Positions 15,060 through 22,980 of a stretch of DNA of 64,000 bases are shown here, in pieces. The notes below the pieces were generated by a model. That model did not search any database. It had not been told where the DNA came from and saw only the letters and a list, made by a program, of their open reading frames with translations. Positions within the stretch are counted from its first letter, which is position 1, and each line of letters begins with the position of its first letter. Made by a program: the position numbers and the translations under genes. Source of the stretch: REEB95 sp035934235 (GTDB lineage: Bacteria > Pseudomonadota > Alphaproteobacteria > ATCC43930 > CGMCC-115725); assembly GCA_035934235.1 (NCBI GenBank), contig DASYYB010000020.1, positions 27,981 to 91,980 of the forward strand, read 5' to 3'.

Positions 15060-15335
15060 TCAGCGTAGCGCAGTCTTGGCCGCCGCCTGCCACATCTGAA
15101 CGGCGAGCACGTAGAGCGCGAGTTCCCGGATGTGTTCGCGCTGCGCCGGCGGAAGCGATTCCTCCGACGCGCCGACCACCGCGTGCATCATCGGCAACGG
15201 TTTGATGTCCCACGGCGCCAAGTGCCGCATGCGACGACGAGCGACAACGAGATCGTCCGCAGCGGTCATTGCCGATTTGTCGACGGACGGGCGGGCGCCT
15301 TGGCGAACGCGATCGAGCGATGCGGACGTTTCCAT
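15060..15335 (-). CDS. Hypothetical protein (91 aa), prophage direction
   Basis: Not recognised. METSASLDRVRQGARP starts 8 bases after a strong GGAGGAG ribosome-binding site, which decides the start. The protein is soluble, with a mixed-charge N-terminal half and a helical C terminus (REHIRELALYVLAVQMWQAAAKT). It is 80 bases downstream of the second tail-chaperone gene and 12 bases from the convergent lipoprotein gene, so it may be phage or cargo. Confidence 0.5.
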   Translation of the reverse strand: METSASLDRVRQGARPSVDKSAMTAADDLVVARRRMRHLAPWDIKPLPMMHAVVGASEESLPPAQREHIRELALYVLAVQMWQAAAKTALR

Positions 15336-15415
15336 TGGAGATCTCCTCCAAAGCAAACAGGCCTTACGGTTGCGCCCCTCGTTGACGATTCTGGTACGTG
15401 CAATCGCGACGAATA

Positions 15416-15739
15416 TCATCCCCCACCGACTCGCGCCGGCGCCAGAAGCGGTTTTGCGGCGATTCGATGGAAGGAGTCGTGTTGCGGCCGAGCCTGCTTT
15501 TCCGTGCCGCTCGACAGCACGCCGTCCGGCGCGAGCGCCGCGAGATCGGCGAAGGCGGCGCGTGCGGGCTTCGGAGCCGGCTTGAAGCGCAACGCCGCCG
15601 CCAGGAGCAGATGCGCCGGCGGATGGCGCGACCAGTAAGCGAGCAATTCGCGCAGGGCGGACAGGCTCATCGCGTCGATCTCAGGCCACGTATAGCCGCA
15701 AGACGTGGCGACGAGACCGTAGAGATCGGCCCAGTTCAC
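15416..15739 (-). CDS. Tail assembly chaperone, second gene (GTA TAC-like)
   Basis: 107 residues starting at a GTG that overlaps the stop of the upstream chaperone (GTGA). MNWADLYGLVATSCGYTWPEIDAM followed by LRELLAYWSRHPPAHLLLAA is a recurring motif of the small protein placed between chaperone and tape measure in GTA-like prophages. Such proteins help load the tube protein on the tape measure. The C-terminal third is low-complexity Ala/Pro and may be disordered. Confidence 0.65.
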   Translation of the reverse strand: MNWADLYGLVATSCGYTWPEIDAMSLSALRELLAYWSRHPPAHLLLAAALRFKPAPKPARAAFADLAALAPDGVLSSGTEKQARPQHDSFHRIAAKPLLAPARVGGG

Positions 15740-16050
15740 CGGTCCGCCGGCAGTTCCCCCGCTTGCTTGGCGTCCTTCGGCACCAGGCCGGAGAGCTCGG
15801 CGATGCGCGCGACGGCGGATGCCAATTCGGCGGGCAGCATCTCCAATTCCAGCAGCGCGTCGCGCGTGAGATCGCGGTGATCGCGCGCAAGCGCCGCCGC
15901 AAGAATGTCGATCGCGGCGTCGATGCCGTCGACGGCGTTGAGCTTCGCGGCGCAGGCGAAGGCCGGCAGAACGACGCGCAGCTGACCGAGCGTGAGCGGC
16001 CGGATCGTGTAGTCGCGGGTGCCGAGCGTGATCGAAACCGGCGCGCTCAT
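15736..16050 (-). CDS. Tail assembly chaperone, first gene
   Basis: 104 residues from MSAPVSITLGTRDYTIRPLTLGQLR. The beta-strand start, then a helical body with ALARDHRDLTRDALLELEMLPAE and SGLVPKDA, matches gene-transfer-agent/siphophage tail chaperones that follow the major tail gene. It overlaps the tube-protein stop by 4 bases (ATGA) and the next gene by 4. No -1 frameshift slippery run is obvious at the junction, so two separate products are likely, joined by coupled translation. Confidence 0.65.
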   Translation of the reverse strand: MSAPVSITLGTRDYTIRPLTLGQLRVVLPAFACAAKLNAVDGIDAAIDILAAALARDHRDLTRDALLELEMLPAELASAVARIAELSGLVPKDAKQAGELPADR

Positions 16051-16790
16051 GACGCCTCGGCGAAAGACCACGCCAGGACGTTGCCGGCGGGATTGGCGAA
16101 GACGTCGAAATCGAGCTCGGGAATGGAAAAATCCTCGAGCTTGGTGGCGAAGCTGAGCTTGGACGAGACGCAGTTGAACAACTTCACGTTGACCGGCTTG
16201 CCCTGGAAGCTGGTGTAGAGCTGCGCCTGGAAGGTGGGCGTGGTTCCGAGCAGCGGATTGGCGAGCGTGAACTGCTGACCCGATCCGGCGAGCGAATAGG
16301 TATAGGAGAGCAGCACCGCCTTGCCGGCATCGGCCGAAGCGAACGTATAGACGCCCGCGGACTCGCTGTATTGGCCGGCGATCGGACCGCTCGCGACCTT
16401 GGTGAGCGGCAGGCCGGTGGCCGCATAGACGACGCCGTAATCGTCGACGAAGGTCGCGGCGTTGGCGGCGCTCACCGTGTAGGGCGAGGACGCCGGCACG
16501 GTGCCGGCTTCGCCGTAGCTGGTCGCGAGCTGGCCCGACGCGAGCGACTGGCCGAAGAACAGCGCGTTGAAGGCGAGGCCCGAGACTTGCGCCATCTTGG
16601 CCTTGGCCTGCGCCTTGGCCTGGCCGCGCGCGATGGCGAGCGGGAATTGATACTGGCCGTAGAGCTCCTTGGTGGTGAACTGGAGATCGAGCTGGACCTC
16701 CTGCACCAGGCCGAAATTGACCGGCGTCGCGCCGGCGACGTCGGTGCGTTGGCCCAGCAAGACGCCGGAGCCGAAGGAATAGATCGCCAT
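16047..16790 (-). CDS. Major tail (tube) protein
   Basis: 247 residues. MAIYSFGSGVLLGQRTDVAGATPVNFGLVQEVQLD, then a beta-rich body with repeated Gly/Ser/Thr, fits phage tail tube proteins. LPLTKVASGPIAGQYSESAGVYTF suggests a decoration loop in the middle. Its place between the tail terminator (with one insertion) and the chaperone genes gives the assignment. Several hundred copies would polymerise into the tail. Confidence 0.72.
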   Translation of the reverse strand: MAIYSFGSGVLLGQRTDVAGATPVNFGLVQEVQLDLQFTTKELYGQYQFPLAIARGQAKAQAKAKMAQVSGLAFNALFFGQSLASGQLATSYGEAGTVPASSPYTVSAANAATFVDDYGVVYAATGLPLTKVASGPIAGQYSESAGVYTFASADAGKAVLLSYTYSLAGSGQQFTLANPLLGTTPTFQAQLYTSFQGKPVNVKLFNCVSSKLSFATKLEDFSIPELDFDVFANPAGNVLAWSFAEAS

Positions 16791-16930
16791 CGGGTGAGTC
16801 CTTTAGGGGTTTTTGGAAAGAAAAAAGCGGGAGCGCGCGGCAAGCGCCACGTGCGGACAATCAGAGACGTGCAGTCTGGCTTGGCTAGCCGTGTGCCGCG
16901 CTGGTCAAAGAATTTTCGGAGATGTTCGTC

Positions 16931-17380
16931 TCAGTGTCGCGGTGGTGCTTGAGCGATAACGGCGTCGATCTCGGCTTTAACCGGCGCAACGCCGAGTGCG
17001 GCACATGCGACGTAAACCGCGTTCGACATGGCAGCTGTCGGATCGCGGTCGAATGCGCTGAATACCGATTCGGCGGCTCGTGCTTTGGCGCGCATTTCCT
17101 CATACGTTTTCTCGTCAGTGCGCCCCGCCCGGTACGCCTCCTGCGCAGCGAAATACTGATCGTCGAGGTCGTAAGCATGTTCTTCGAGCTTCTTCGTGAG
17201 CTCGGCATCGATGTACCTGCCGGCCTCAAGGGCCCGCAATGCCGCTTGCACCAGCAGATCGTCCGGAATCAGGCGAGAAGCAGCTAGCTTGCAGGCAGCC
17301 AGTGCAATCGCGCGCTTCGTCGTGTCGCTCGTGTCCTTGAACTGATCCCGTATCGTCGTCGAGTATGAATCGAAGTTCAT
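16931..17380 (-). CDS. Candidate immunity protein beside a deaminase-toxin remnant (149 aa)
   Basis: 149 residues, all-helical and acidic, Ala-rich: KRAIALAACKLAASRLIPDD, ALRALEAGRYIDAELTKKLEEHAYDL, and a C-terminal NAVYVACAALG. It starts 3 bases after the stop of the toxin remnant at 17384-17542 and so should be translationally coupled to it. The layout (toxin C terminus, then immediately a small acidic protein) is that of polymorphic-toxin immunity genes, several of which are helical repeat proteins. It looks less GC-rich than flanking phage genes. The immunity role is inferred from position, not from a recognised family. Confidence 0.5.
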   Translation of the reverse strand: MNFDSYSTTIRDQFKDTSDTTKRAIALAACKLAASRLIPDDLLVQAALRALEAGRYIDAELTKKLEEHAYDLDDQYFAAQEAYRAGRTDEKTYEEMRAKARAAESVFSAFDRDPTAAMSNAVYVACAALGVAPVKAEIDAVIAQAPPRH

Positions 17381-17383
17381 AAC

Positions 17384-17542
17384 CTATCTTCTCGGTCCCG
17401 TCGCCAAGACGCCAGCGGCGTCCAATGCCGGACCGCAGGTTTCACGGTAGCGTCGGCCAGCGCCTACAGCAATGAGACGAAGATTATTCGCCTTTGCATA
17501 CGCGAGGATGTTCATCTCGGCGTGATCGCTAGACTTGGTCAT
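17384..17542 (-). pseudogene. Remnant of a deaminase-fold polymorphic toxin tip (52 aa)
   Basis: Short frame MTKSSDHAEMNILAYAKANN, then LRLIAVGAGRRYRETCGPAL and DAAGVLATGPRR. HAE followed about 27 residues later by a Cys in the motif GAGRxxCxxC is the zinc-binding signature of cytidine-deaminase-like bacterial exotoxins. Only the last part of the fold is present, and an in-frame stop lies two codons upstream of ATG. The first Cys of the CxxC pair is Arg (codon cgt, one change from tgt), so it is probably inactive. It lies 11 bases after the tail-terminator stop. Confidence 0.6.
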
Positions 17543-17553
17543 CGCGATTCAGC

Positions 17554-17973
17554 CTAGCCGCCGACGAGAATCTCGACCGGCACGATGGCGACGGCCTCGC
17601 CGCCGAGGACGCCTTCGTCGGTTTCGATCTTGCCGGCGATCCAGGCGTGCGCCGCGAGGCCGCCGAGCGTCTGGACCGCGCCCTGTGGAGCGAGAGCAGA
17701 TTCGATTGCGTCGAGCAGCGGATTGAGCACGGTCGCCGGCGCGGTTTCGTCGTCGGGTGCGTGCGCATAGACATAGATGTCGACCAGCGCGCGCCATTTC
17801 GCCGGCAGACCGGCCTTGCGCTCGGCGGTCTCGCTCTTCTGGACGACGAAGAGCGCCGGCTGCTCGGCCGGGCCGACGTCGCTCCAATGCCGCAAGCGCC
17901 GCGACGCCGTGGCAAAGGACGCGGCGCCCGACAGCAACGCGAACAGCGCGGAATAGACCGGTTCGCGGGTCAT
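17554..17973 (-). CDS. Tail terminator / minor tail protein (gpU-like)
   Basis: 139 residues, the expected size. VYSALFALLSGAASF, then HWSDVGPAEQPALFVVQKSE and DIYVYAHAPDD, with a C-terminal VAIVPVEILVGG beta strand, is the usual pattern of tail-terminator proteins encoded just before the tube gene (GTA gp8 position). It caps the tail and links it to the head. It overlaps the upstream gene by 4 bases. The toxin-immunity insertion follows it directly. Confidence 0.68.
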   Translation of the reverse strand: MTREPVYSALFALLSGAASFATASRRLRHWSDVGPAEQPALFVVQKSETAERKAGLPAKWRALVDIYVYAHAPDDETAPATVLNPLLDAIESALAPQGAVQTLGGLAAHAWIAGKIETDEGVLGGEAVAIVPVEILVGG

Positions 17974-18437
17974 TGCACGGTGTCGGCGACGGCAGCGGCG
18001 ATTGCGGCGCCGATGTCGGGCGCGAGATCGGACAGCGCCGAACGCAGGAACGAGCGTTCGGGCAGATGCGCGCCGGGGAACATGACGTGTTTCGCAAAGA
18101 CGCGCTTGCCAGCGACGACGAAGGACAACGCGCGGACGTTCTTGACCGCGATCAGATGGGCGCGCAGGTCGGCGCCAAATTCCTGCGCCGCGCCGTAGGG
18201 CACGGCGGCCGGATCGAAGCCGACGGATGCAGTCAGGCCATCAACCGTCTGGTTGATGGCCCCGGCCAAACGACCGGAGCGACGCTGAAGCACTGCACCG
18301 GAGAGATTGTCCTCGACGCGATCGTACAGGCGCTGCGCCAGCGTCGCGACGATTCCGGCCAAGCGCGACGCCATATCCTGCGGCAGCGCGCGCAGGCGGC
18401 CGAGCGCATCGGCGGCGGAGATCGTGACCTGGATCAT
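17970..18437 (-). CDS. HK97 gp10-like head-tail joining protein
   Basis: 155 residues from MIQVTISAADALGRLRALPQ. LYDRVEDNLSGAVLQRRSGRLAGAINQTVD followed by YGAAQEFGADLRAHLI and ERSFLRSALSDLAPDI are hallmark motifs of HK97-gp10/minor capsid joining proteins. It lies in the GTA g7 position between the connector and the tail terminator, overlapping each by 4 bases. It would form the stopper or neck. Confidence 0.78.
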   Translation of the reverse strand: MIQVTISAADALGRLRALPQDMASRLAGIVATLAQRLYDRVEDNLSGAVLQRRSGRLAGAINQTVDGLTASVGFDPAAVPYGAAQEFGADLRAHLIAVKNVRALSFVVAGKRVFAKHVMFPGAHLPERSFLRSALSDLAPDIGAAIAAAVADTVQ

Positions 18438-18994
18438 GCCGGGACGACGGAGCGGTATTGATCGAGCAGCGTTTGGACGTCGGCCGGCATGTCTTTCTGG
18501 GCGAACGACACGACTTCGCCGGCGAGGTTCTTGGAGACCTGGCCGATGCGGTCGCGCTCTTTGTAGCGAAGCGCGACGAGTGCGATGCAAGCCTGTTCGA
18601 GCTCGGGCGGCGTCGCGGCGTAGCCGGCGGTGTAGGCGACGGCGACGTTCTGCTGGCCGCGGGTGAAGGCGGTGCCCGAGAGATAGATCGCGCTGTCGTC
18701 GAACAGATAGCCCGGCTGGCCGGGGCCGGATGCAGCGGCGACGGCGACGCCGTCGATGGTCAGCGAGGTCACGGCGGTCACCGGCCGGTTGCGGAGGAAA
18801 AGCCGCGTGCCGCCTTGGCCGTTGCGGGTTTCGACATAGGCGGCTTCGGCGATGGTGCGGCCGAGCCAGGCCTGGATGAATTGACTCGCCGATGTCACGA
18901 GGCGCGTCAGCAACGCGTCGTCGTTGGTCGTCGTCAACGGCGGCGAGAGATACGCCTTCACGTTGGCGAGCGTCGTCAGATCGCCGGTGGCCAT
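18434..18994 (-). CDS. Head-tail connector protein (gp6/adaptor-like)
   Basis: 186 residues. TLANVKAYLSPPLTTTNDDALLTRLVTSAS and FIQAWLGRTI form the helical adaptor start, and a beta insertion is followed by VAVAYTAGYAATPPELEQACIALVALRYKERDRIG, the conserved adaptor motif of gp6-type proteins. It binds under the portal ring. It overlaps the joining-protein start by 4 bases and is 3 bases after the small head gene. Confidence 0.8.
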   Translation of the reverse strand: MATGDLTTLANVKAYLSPPLTTTNDDALLTRLVTSASQFIQAWLGRTIAEAAYVETRNGQGGTRLFLRNRPVTAVTSLTIDGVAVAAASGPGQPGYLFDDSAIYLSGTAFTRGQQNVAVAYTAGYAATPPELEQACIALVALRYKERDRIGQVSKNLAGEVVSFAQKDMPADVQTLLDQYRSVVPA

Positions 18995-18997
18995 CGC

Positions 18998-19195
18998 TTA
19001 GTCCTCGTAGGCGAAGCCGTGGGCGTGCACGAGGATCGCGGCGAGCTCGGCCGGCACGGCGACGACGTCGTCCTTGACCGCGAATTCGTGGCCGGCGAGT
19101 GACACCGAGGTGCAACCCGCCGGCGCGCGCAGGCGCAGCGTGGCCGGCCGGGACGCGGCGGGTTTGCCGCCGCGCCCTTGCTTGGCGGCCGGCAT
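18998..19195 (-). CDS. Small head-region protein (65 aa)
   Basis: 65 residues; ATG overlaps the capsid stop (ATGA). The N-terminal 20 are basic and low-complexity (PAAKQGRGGKPAASRPA); the remainder, LRAPAGCTSVSLAGHEFAVKDDVVAVPAELAAILVHAHGF, is a small beta-rich unit. It is typical of a head-completion or decoration peptide between capsid and connector, but the family is not recognised. Confidence 0.6.
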   Translation of the reverse strand: MPAAKQGRGGKPAASRPATLRLRAPAGCTSVSLAGHEFAVKDDVVAVPAELAAILVHAHGFAYED

Positions 19196-20700
19196 CAGCC
19201 GTTGCCGATGTTGCTGATCGCGCCGAAGGCGAAGGGCGCATAGTTCTGTAATACCTCGTCCGCGTACACACCGTACTCGTAGCGCCGCGCGCGCAGCGGC
19301 CATTCGACCTGGTAGTAGTCGCGCCGGGTGCGGATCTGCACCGTGTTCGGCACGTTCGACAGCGGATAGGGCAGCGTCTTGGTGAAGAACAGCACCGTGC
19401 CCGCCGGCATGTTCGGATGGAGCCGGATCGGAATCTCGGTCGCGCCCGCCATGCTGAACTTGTTCAAGTAGCTCCGCACCATGACGCCGCCGAGGACGGC
19501 ACCCTGATCGGCCGCGAAGACGAAGCGCGCGGCCGTATTCGTGCCGCCTTGCAGGATCTTCTTGTGGATGTTGAGCATCTCCTGCGACGACACATAAATC
19601 GCCGTCGGAGAAAGCCGATAATTGTCCCAGAACGACTTGAGCGCGGCGTCGAACTCGACGATGCCGCCTTCGCTGTCGGCGGTGAGCGGCGTGCCCGTGC
19701 CGGCGGTGCCGGTCGGCTGCGCGGCGTAATAGGCGTTGAGTGCCGGCTTGAAGCACTGGGTCAAGAGGCCGTCGAACACCAGCGCGTTGACGCTGTTGTC
19801 CGAGCTGGGCAGCGCGCTTGCCGCCTGCGTGCCGGCCGCGTTCGCCGCGATCGACACGGAGTTGATCGTGGTGATGGCGCCCAACGTCTCGCTGCCGGCC
19901 GCGCCCCAGAACCAAGCATAGCCGACGGCGCCGCGCACGGCGGCGACGGTAGCGGCGACGGAGCCCGAAGGACCGGTGACCGAGACAGTGGCGTTCGCCG
20001 ATTTCTGCGCCGAGCCGCCGCCGAAGGTGTCGGACGAGCCGTCGGCGTTGGTGCGCGTCACCGCGGCCGGAATGCCGCCGGCGACCGAGCTGTTCAAATA
20101 GCCGTCGAGGGTCAGCGCGACGCCGATCACCGATAACGTGCCGGTCGCGAGCGAGCCGCCGGAGCTCGAGGCCGTGAGCGACGGCGTCGGCGTGGTGGCC
20201 AAGGCCAGCGAGCCATTGCCGCCGAGGATGATCTGCTCTTCCTGGAGCATCAGGGATTCCAACAGCGTCTGCGCGGCGACGGCGCGCAGATCGTCGAAGC
20301 CCTGGCCGGCATAGACCGCCTCGAAATCGACATTGGCTTCGAGGCCGATGCCCTTGTAGATGGCGTTGTAATCCTGCGTCGTCACGGCGATGACGCCGCC
20401 GCGATTGCCCGGCGAGATGCCGGCGCGCACCGACGCGGTGTTGAGGCCGGTGATCGCCTTCCAGTTGGCCTGGATGCCGCCCTTGCCGGTGACGCGCGGC
20501 ACGTCGTTGCGGAGCGGCGTCAGCACCGGCACCAGCATCTTCGCGCCGGGTTCGAGGTCGTAGAAGGTCAGGCCTGTCGTCGGCGAACCGCTTTCGGCGA
20601 AAGTGCTTTTCGCCAGCAGGCTGGCGAAGGCCGGATCGTCGATCGGCGATTTCTGCGCCGCCTTGAAGGCGGCCAAAGTGTTCTGGGTGTTGAAGGTCAT
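19195..20700 (-). CDS. Major capsid protein
   Basis: 501 residues. Assignment rests on position between prohead protease and connector and on capsid-like elements: GGNGSLALA, LDGYLNSSV, and C-terminal FVFAADQGAVLGGVMVRSYLNKF and VQIRTRRDYYQVEWPLRARRYEYGVYADEVLQNYAPFAF. Residues about 165-290 are Ser/Thr/Gly/Ala-rich beta sequence (for example TVSVTGPSGSVAA), looking like an inserted Ig-like domain. No processed N-terminal delta domain is evident. Confidence 0.82.
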   Translation of the reverse strand: MTFNTQNTLAAFKAAQKSPIDDPAFASLLAKSTFAESGSPTTGLTFYDLEPGAKMLVPVLTPLRNDVPRVTGKGGIQANWKAITGLNTASVRAGISPGNRGGVIAVTTQDYNAIYKGIGLEANVDFEAVYAGQGFDDLRAVAAQTLLESLMLQEEQIILGGNGSLALATTPTPSLTASSSGGSLATGTLSVIGVALTLDGYLNSSVAGGIPAAVTRTNADGSSDTFGGGSAQKSANATVSVTGPSGSVAATVAAVRGAVGYAWFWGAAGSETLGAITTINSVSIAANAAGTQAASALPSSDNSVNALVFDGLLTQCFKPALNAYYAAQPTGTAGTGTPLTADSEGGIVEFDAALKSFWDNYRLSPTAIYVSSQEMLNIHKKILQGGTNTAARFVFAADQGAVLGGVMVRSYLNKFSMAGATEIPIRLHPNMPAGTVLFFTKTLPYPLSNVPNTVQIRTRRDYYQVEWPLRARRYEYGVYADEVLQNYAPFAFGAISNIGNG

Positions 20701-20726
20701 GCGTTACTCCTGAGGGTGAGACGTTT

Positions 20727-21551
20727 TTAGAAAAAGCCGACACGGATCGGGTTGCGGTGCGCCTTGCGGATGGCGTCGAGCGCGGTCTGGGGCTCGTCGT
20801 CGGCGCGCTTGGCGACGCCGTCCTCGGCCTTGTCGACGGCGCGCGCCGCGGATTGGTATTTGGGCGGCGCCGGCTCGGCGGCGAGCTTGTGCAACAGCGT
20901 GCGCTGCGCCGCGACTTCGCGCGCCAGTGCATCGAGCCGTTCGGCGAGGCTCGCGTGCTTGGCGAGATCGCCGGCCACCATGGTCTTGGCGGGGTCGTCC
21001 GCACCGGGCTCGGCATCGTCGGCCGCGGCCGGCGCGTGGGCGCAGCGCGCGCCGAGCTCGACCGACGCGTCGTGGACGCGCTGGATGCGCTCGAGATCGG
21101 CGGCGCTGTTGCGGCGGCCTTCCTTGGCGACAGCGGCCTTGTAGACGTCGATGACGGCTTCGGGATTGGCCGGCCGGTCGACCAGGCTGATCTCGGTCAA
21201 CTCGAGACCGGTGATGACGCGAGCGTCGGCGGGATCGCGCGCGGTGACGCGGCCGCCGATGGAAAAGCCCTTGTAGACGCCCTGCTTCACTTTCTCCCAG
21301 GCGTCGTCGTCGACCACCTTGGCGGCGATGCGCAGGCCGCGCGCGTCGACGCCGGCCTCCTGCGCGACGCCGACGGCGGACGGTCGATGCATCTCGCGCA
21401 CGTTGGCGAACCGCATGTAATCTGGCAGCGCGGCCTCGACCGCTTCGCGCTTGACGATCTCGCCCTGGCTGTCGAGCGCGGGCGTCGAGGCATAGCCGAT
21501 GGCGAGGCGCTGTTCTTCGTCGAATTTGGCAAGGGGCACGAAAATTCGCAT
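20727..21551 (-). CDS. Prohead protease with fused scaffold-like C terminus
   Basis: 274 residues from MRIFVPLAKFDEEQRLAIGYAST. The first 150 carry the HK97-type serine protease fold: MHRPSAVGVA (catalytic His), GVYKGFSIGGRVTA (catalytic Ser) and ELTEISLVDRPANPEAVIDV, the family signature. The last 120 residues are Ala/Lys/Glu-rich coiled-coil (LAERLDALAREVAAQRTLLHKLAAE), which should act as internal scaffold, since no separate scaffold gene exists. It would mature the procapsid. Confidence 0.86.
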   Translation of the reverse strand: MRIFVPLAKFDEEQRLAIGYASTPALDSQGEIVKREAVEAALPDYMRFANVREMHRPSAVGVAQEAGVDARGLRIAAKVVDDDAWEKVKQGVYKGFSIGGRVTARDPADARVITGLELTEISLVDRPANPEAVIDVYKAAVAKEGRRNSAADLERIQRVHDASVELGARCAHAPAAADDAEPGADDPAKTMVAGDLAKHASLAERLDALAREVAAQRTLLHKLAAEPAPPKYQSAARAVDKAEDGVAKRADDEPQTALDAIRKAHRNPIRVGFF

Positions 21552-21615
21552 GGATTGTCTCCGCAAATGAAAAGGGCGCCCGAAGGCGCCCTGGTGGGTT
21601 GATGCAGTTGAGGCG

Positions 21616-22935
21616 CTACGGCGCCGGTTTGGGCGTGGTCTCTTGAGTTTGGCTTCGCACGTCAGGTGCTACGCCGATGGGATCGAGGCCCAATTCGGCG
21701 CGCACCTCGTTGACCGATTTGATGCCGGCCTTGACGTAATCGACCGCGACCGACGCGACCTTGGCGGGATCGCTCGGCGCGTCGTCGCTCCAGGCGAATT
21801 CCAGATCGGGCGCCGCGAATTCGCGCGCGATGACGCGGTCGCACAGCTGCTTCACCCAATTCTTCAACGGCAGCAGACCTTCGGCGAGTGCCGTGTCCTG
21901 CGCGGTTTCGGACGTCGCCCGGTTGAGCTGTTGGACAAAAGGCTGCGGCGACACCGAGAAGGCGTAGCAGACGATCCGCGCCAGCCATTCGTCGAACGGA
22001 TCCTTGAGCGCCGGCTCGCGCGTCGGGATGAAGGTCTTGGCGACGCCGCCGGGCACGAACTTGGCGTGCCGGCGCTGCGCCGTGTTGCCTTCGTGCAAAC
22101 TGTCCCAATAGCCCTGGAACTGACGGATCTGATCCGGCGTCCAGGTTTCGGGCACGCCGATCAACGCTTCCGGGATGTTGCCTTCCGTATAATATTGCAG
22201 CGTCCAAATCTGCCGGCGCAGCGCGATGCTGACCGTCATCTGCACCTGCTCGACGGGACTGAAACCGTACACCTTGTGCACGCGCGGATTCCGCGGCGCG
22301 TATAGGAGCTCGTCGGTCGTGTAGTCGACCGCCGGCAGGCCCTTGAGCACCTGCTGATAGGCGGGCTCGGGATGCTGCGGCGTGCGGCCCCAATCGTCGA
22401 TGACGCGCTTGATGGTGGCGCCGTCGAGCGGCTCGAGCGCGCACAATCTGCCGTCGCGCGAGCGGCGCAGATAGAGCGCCGGCGCATCGATTACCAGCAG
22501 ATCTTCCAGCACCATGCGCAGCCAGGTCGGCCACGGATGGACGCCATCGGGACAGGCGAACAGCGTGGTGATCGCACTTATGCGCGGATCGGATTTCGGC
22601 CCGCCGGGCTCGCGCGCGCGGATCGACCAGGCGAGCCGTTCGATCTGGTCCTTGCGGGTTTCGATCACCAGCCGGATGAGGTCGTAAGAGTCCGCCAGCG
22701 CACGCAATTCCGCGAAACTCGTGCCTTCGTACGCGCGCGGCCGGGTGACGAGGTTATAGCCCGACGGAAAGTCGAACTGCCGACCCGCGACGCCTGCCGG
22801 CGCCTGCGGCGGCATTGGCGCCAAGGGCCCGAACCAGCCGCCGGCATCGCCGGTGACGACATAGCCGAGCGCACGCGCCGCGCGGGCAACGATGCCTTCG
22901 GCGATCGGCGTCGCGGTGGGTTGAGCGTTGGTCAT
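21616..22935 (-). CDS. Phage portal protein
   Basis: 439 residues. YDLIRLVIETRKDQIERLAWSIR, LEPLDGATIKRVIDDWG, DELLYAPRNPRVHKVYGFSPVEQV and EWLARIVCYAFSVSPQPFVQQLNRATSETA are consecutive motifs of portal proteins in GTA-like siphophages. The C terminus is Pro/Thr/Gln-rich. Twelve copies form the DNA entry ring at one capsid vertex. Normally TerL precedes it directly; here the opposite-strand TPR gene intervenes, with its promoter overlapping the portal start. Confidence 0.88.
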   Translation of the reverse strand: MTNAQPTATPIAEGIVARAARALGYVVTGDAGGWFGPLAPMPPQAPAGVAGRQFDFPSGYNLVTRPRAYEGTSFAELRALADSYDLIRLVIETRKDQIERLAWSIRAREPGGPKSDPRISAITTLFACPDGVHPWPTWLRMVLEDLLVIDAPALYLRRSRDGRLCALEPLDGATIKRVIDDWGRTPQHPEPAYQQVLKGLPAVDYTTDELLYAPRNPRVHKVYGFSPVEQVQMTVSIALRRQIWTLQYYTEGNIPEALIGVPETWTPDQIRQFQGYWDSLHEGNTAQRRHAKFVPGGVAKTFIPTREPALKDPFDEWLARIVCYAFSVSPQPFVQQLNRATSETAQDTALAEGLLPLKNWVKQLCDRVIAREFAAPDLEFAWSDDAPSDPAKVASVAVDYVKAGIKSVNEVRAELGLDPIGVAPDVRSQTQETTPKPAP

Positions 22936-22957
22936 TGCTGATAACCGGCCCTATACT
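22928..22957 (+). promoter_or_regulatory. Putative sigma70 promoter of the TPR cargo gene
   Basis: TTGGTC (22928-22933), an 18-base spacer and TATACT (22952-22957) lie 24 bases before the TPR start. The -35 element falls inside the first codons of the portal gene, so transcription would collide with the late operon. Confidence 0.45.
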
Positions 22958-22980
22958 TTCCGCACGGACTGGGGGCGCGC

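Noticed and set aside
15736..15739. Programmed frameshift between tail chaperone genes
   Set aside because: The 4-base GTGA overlap has no slippery heptamer, and both frames start with normal initiation codons.
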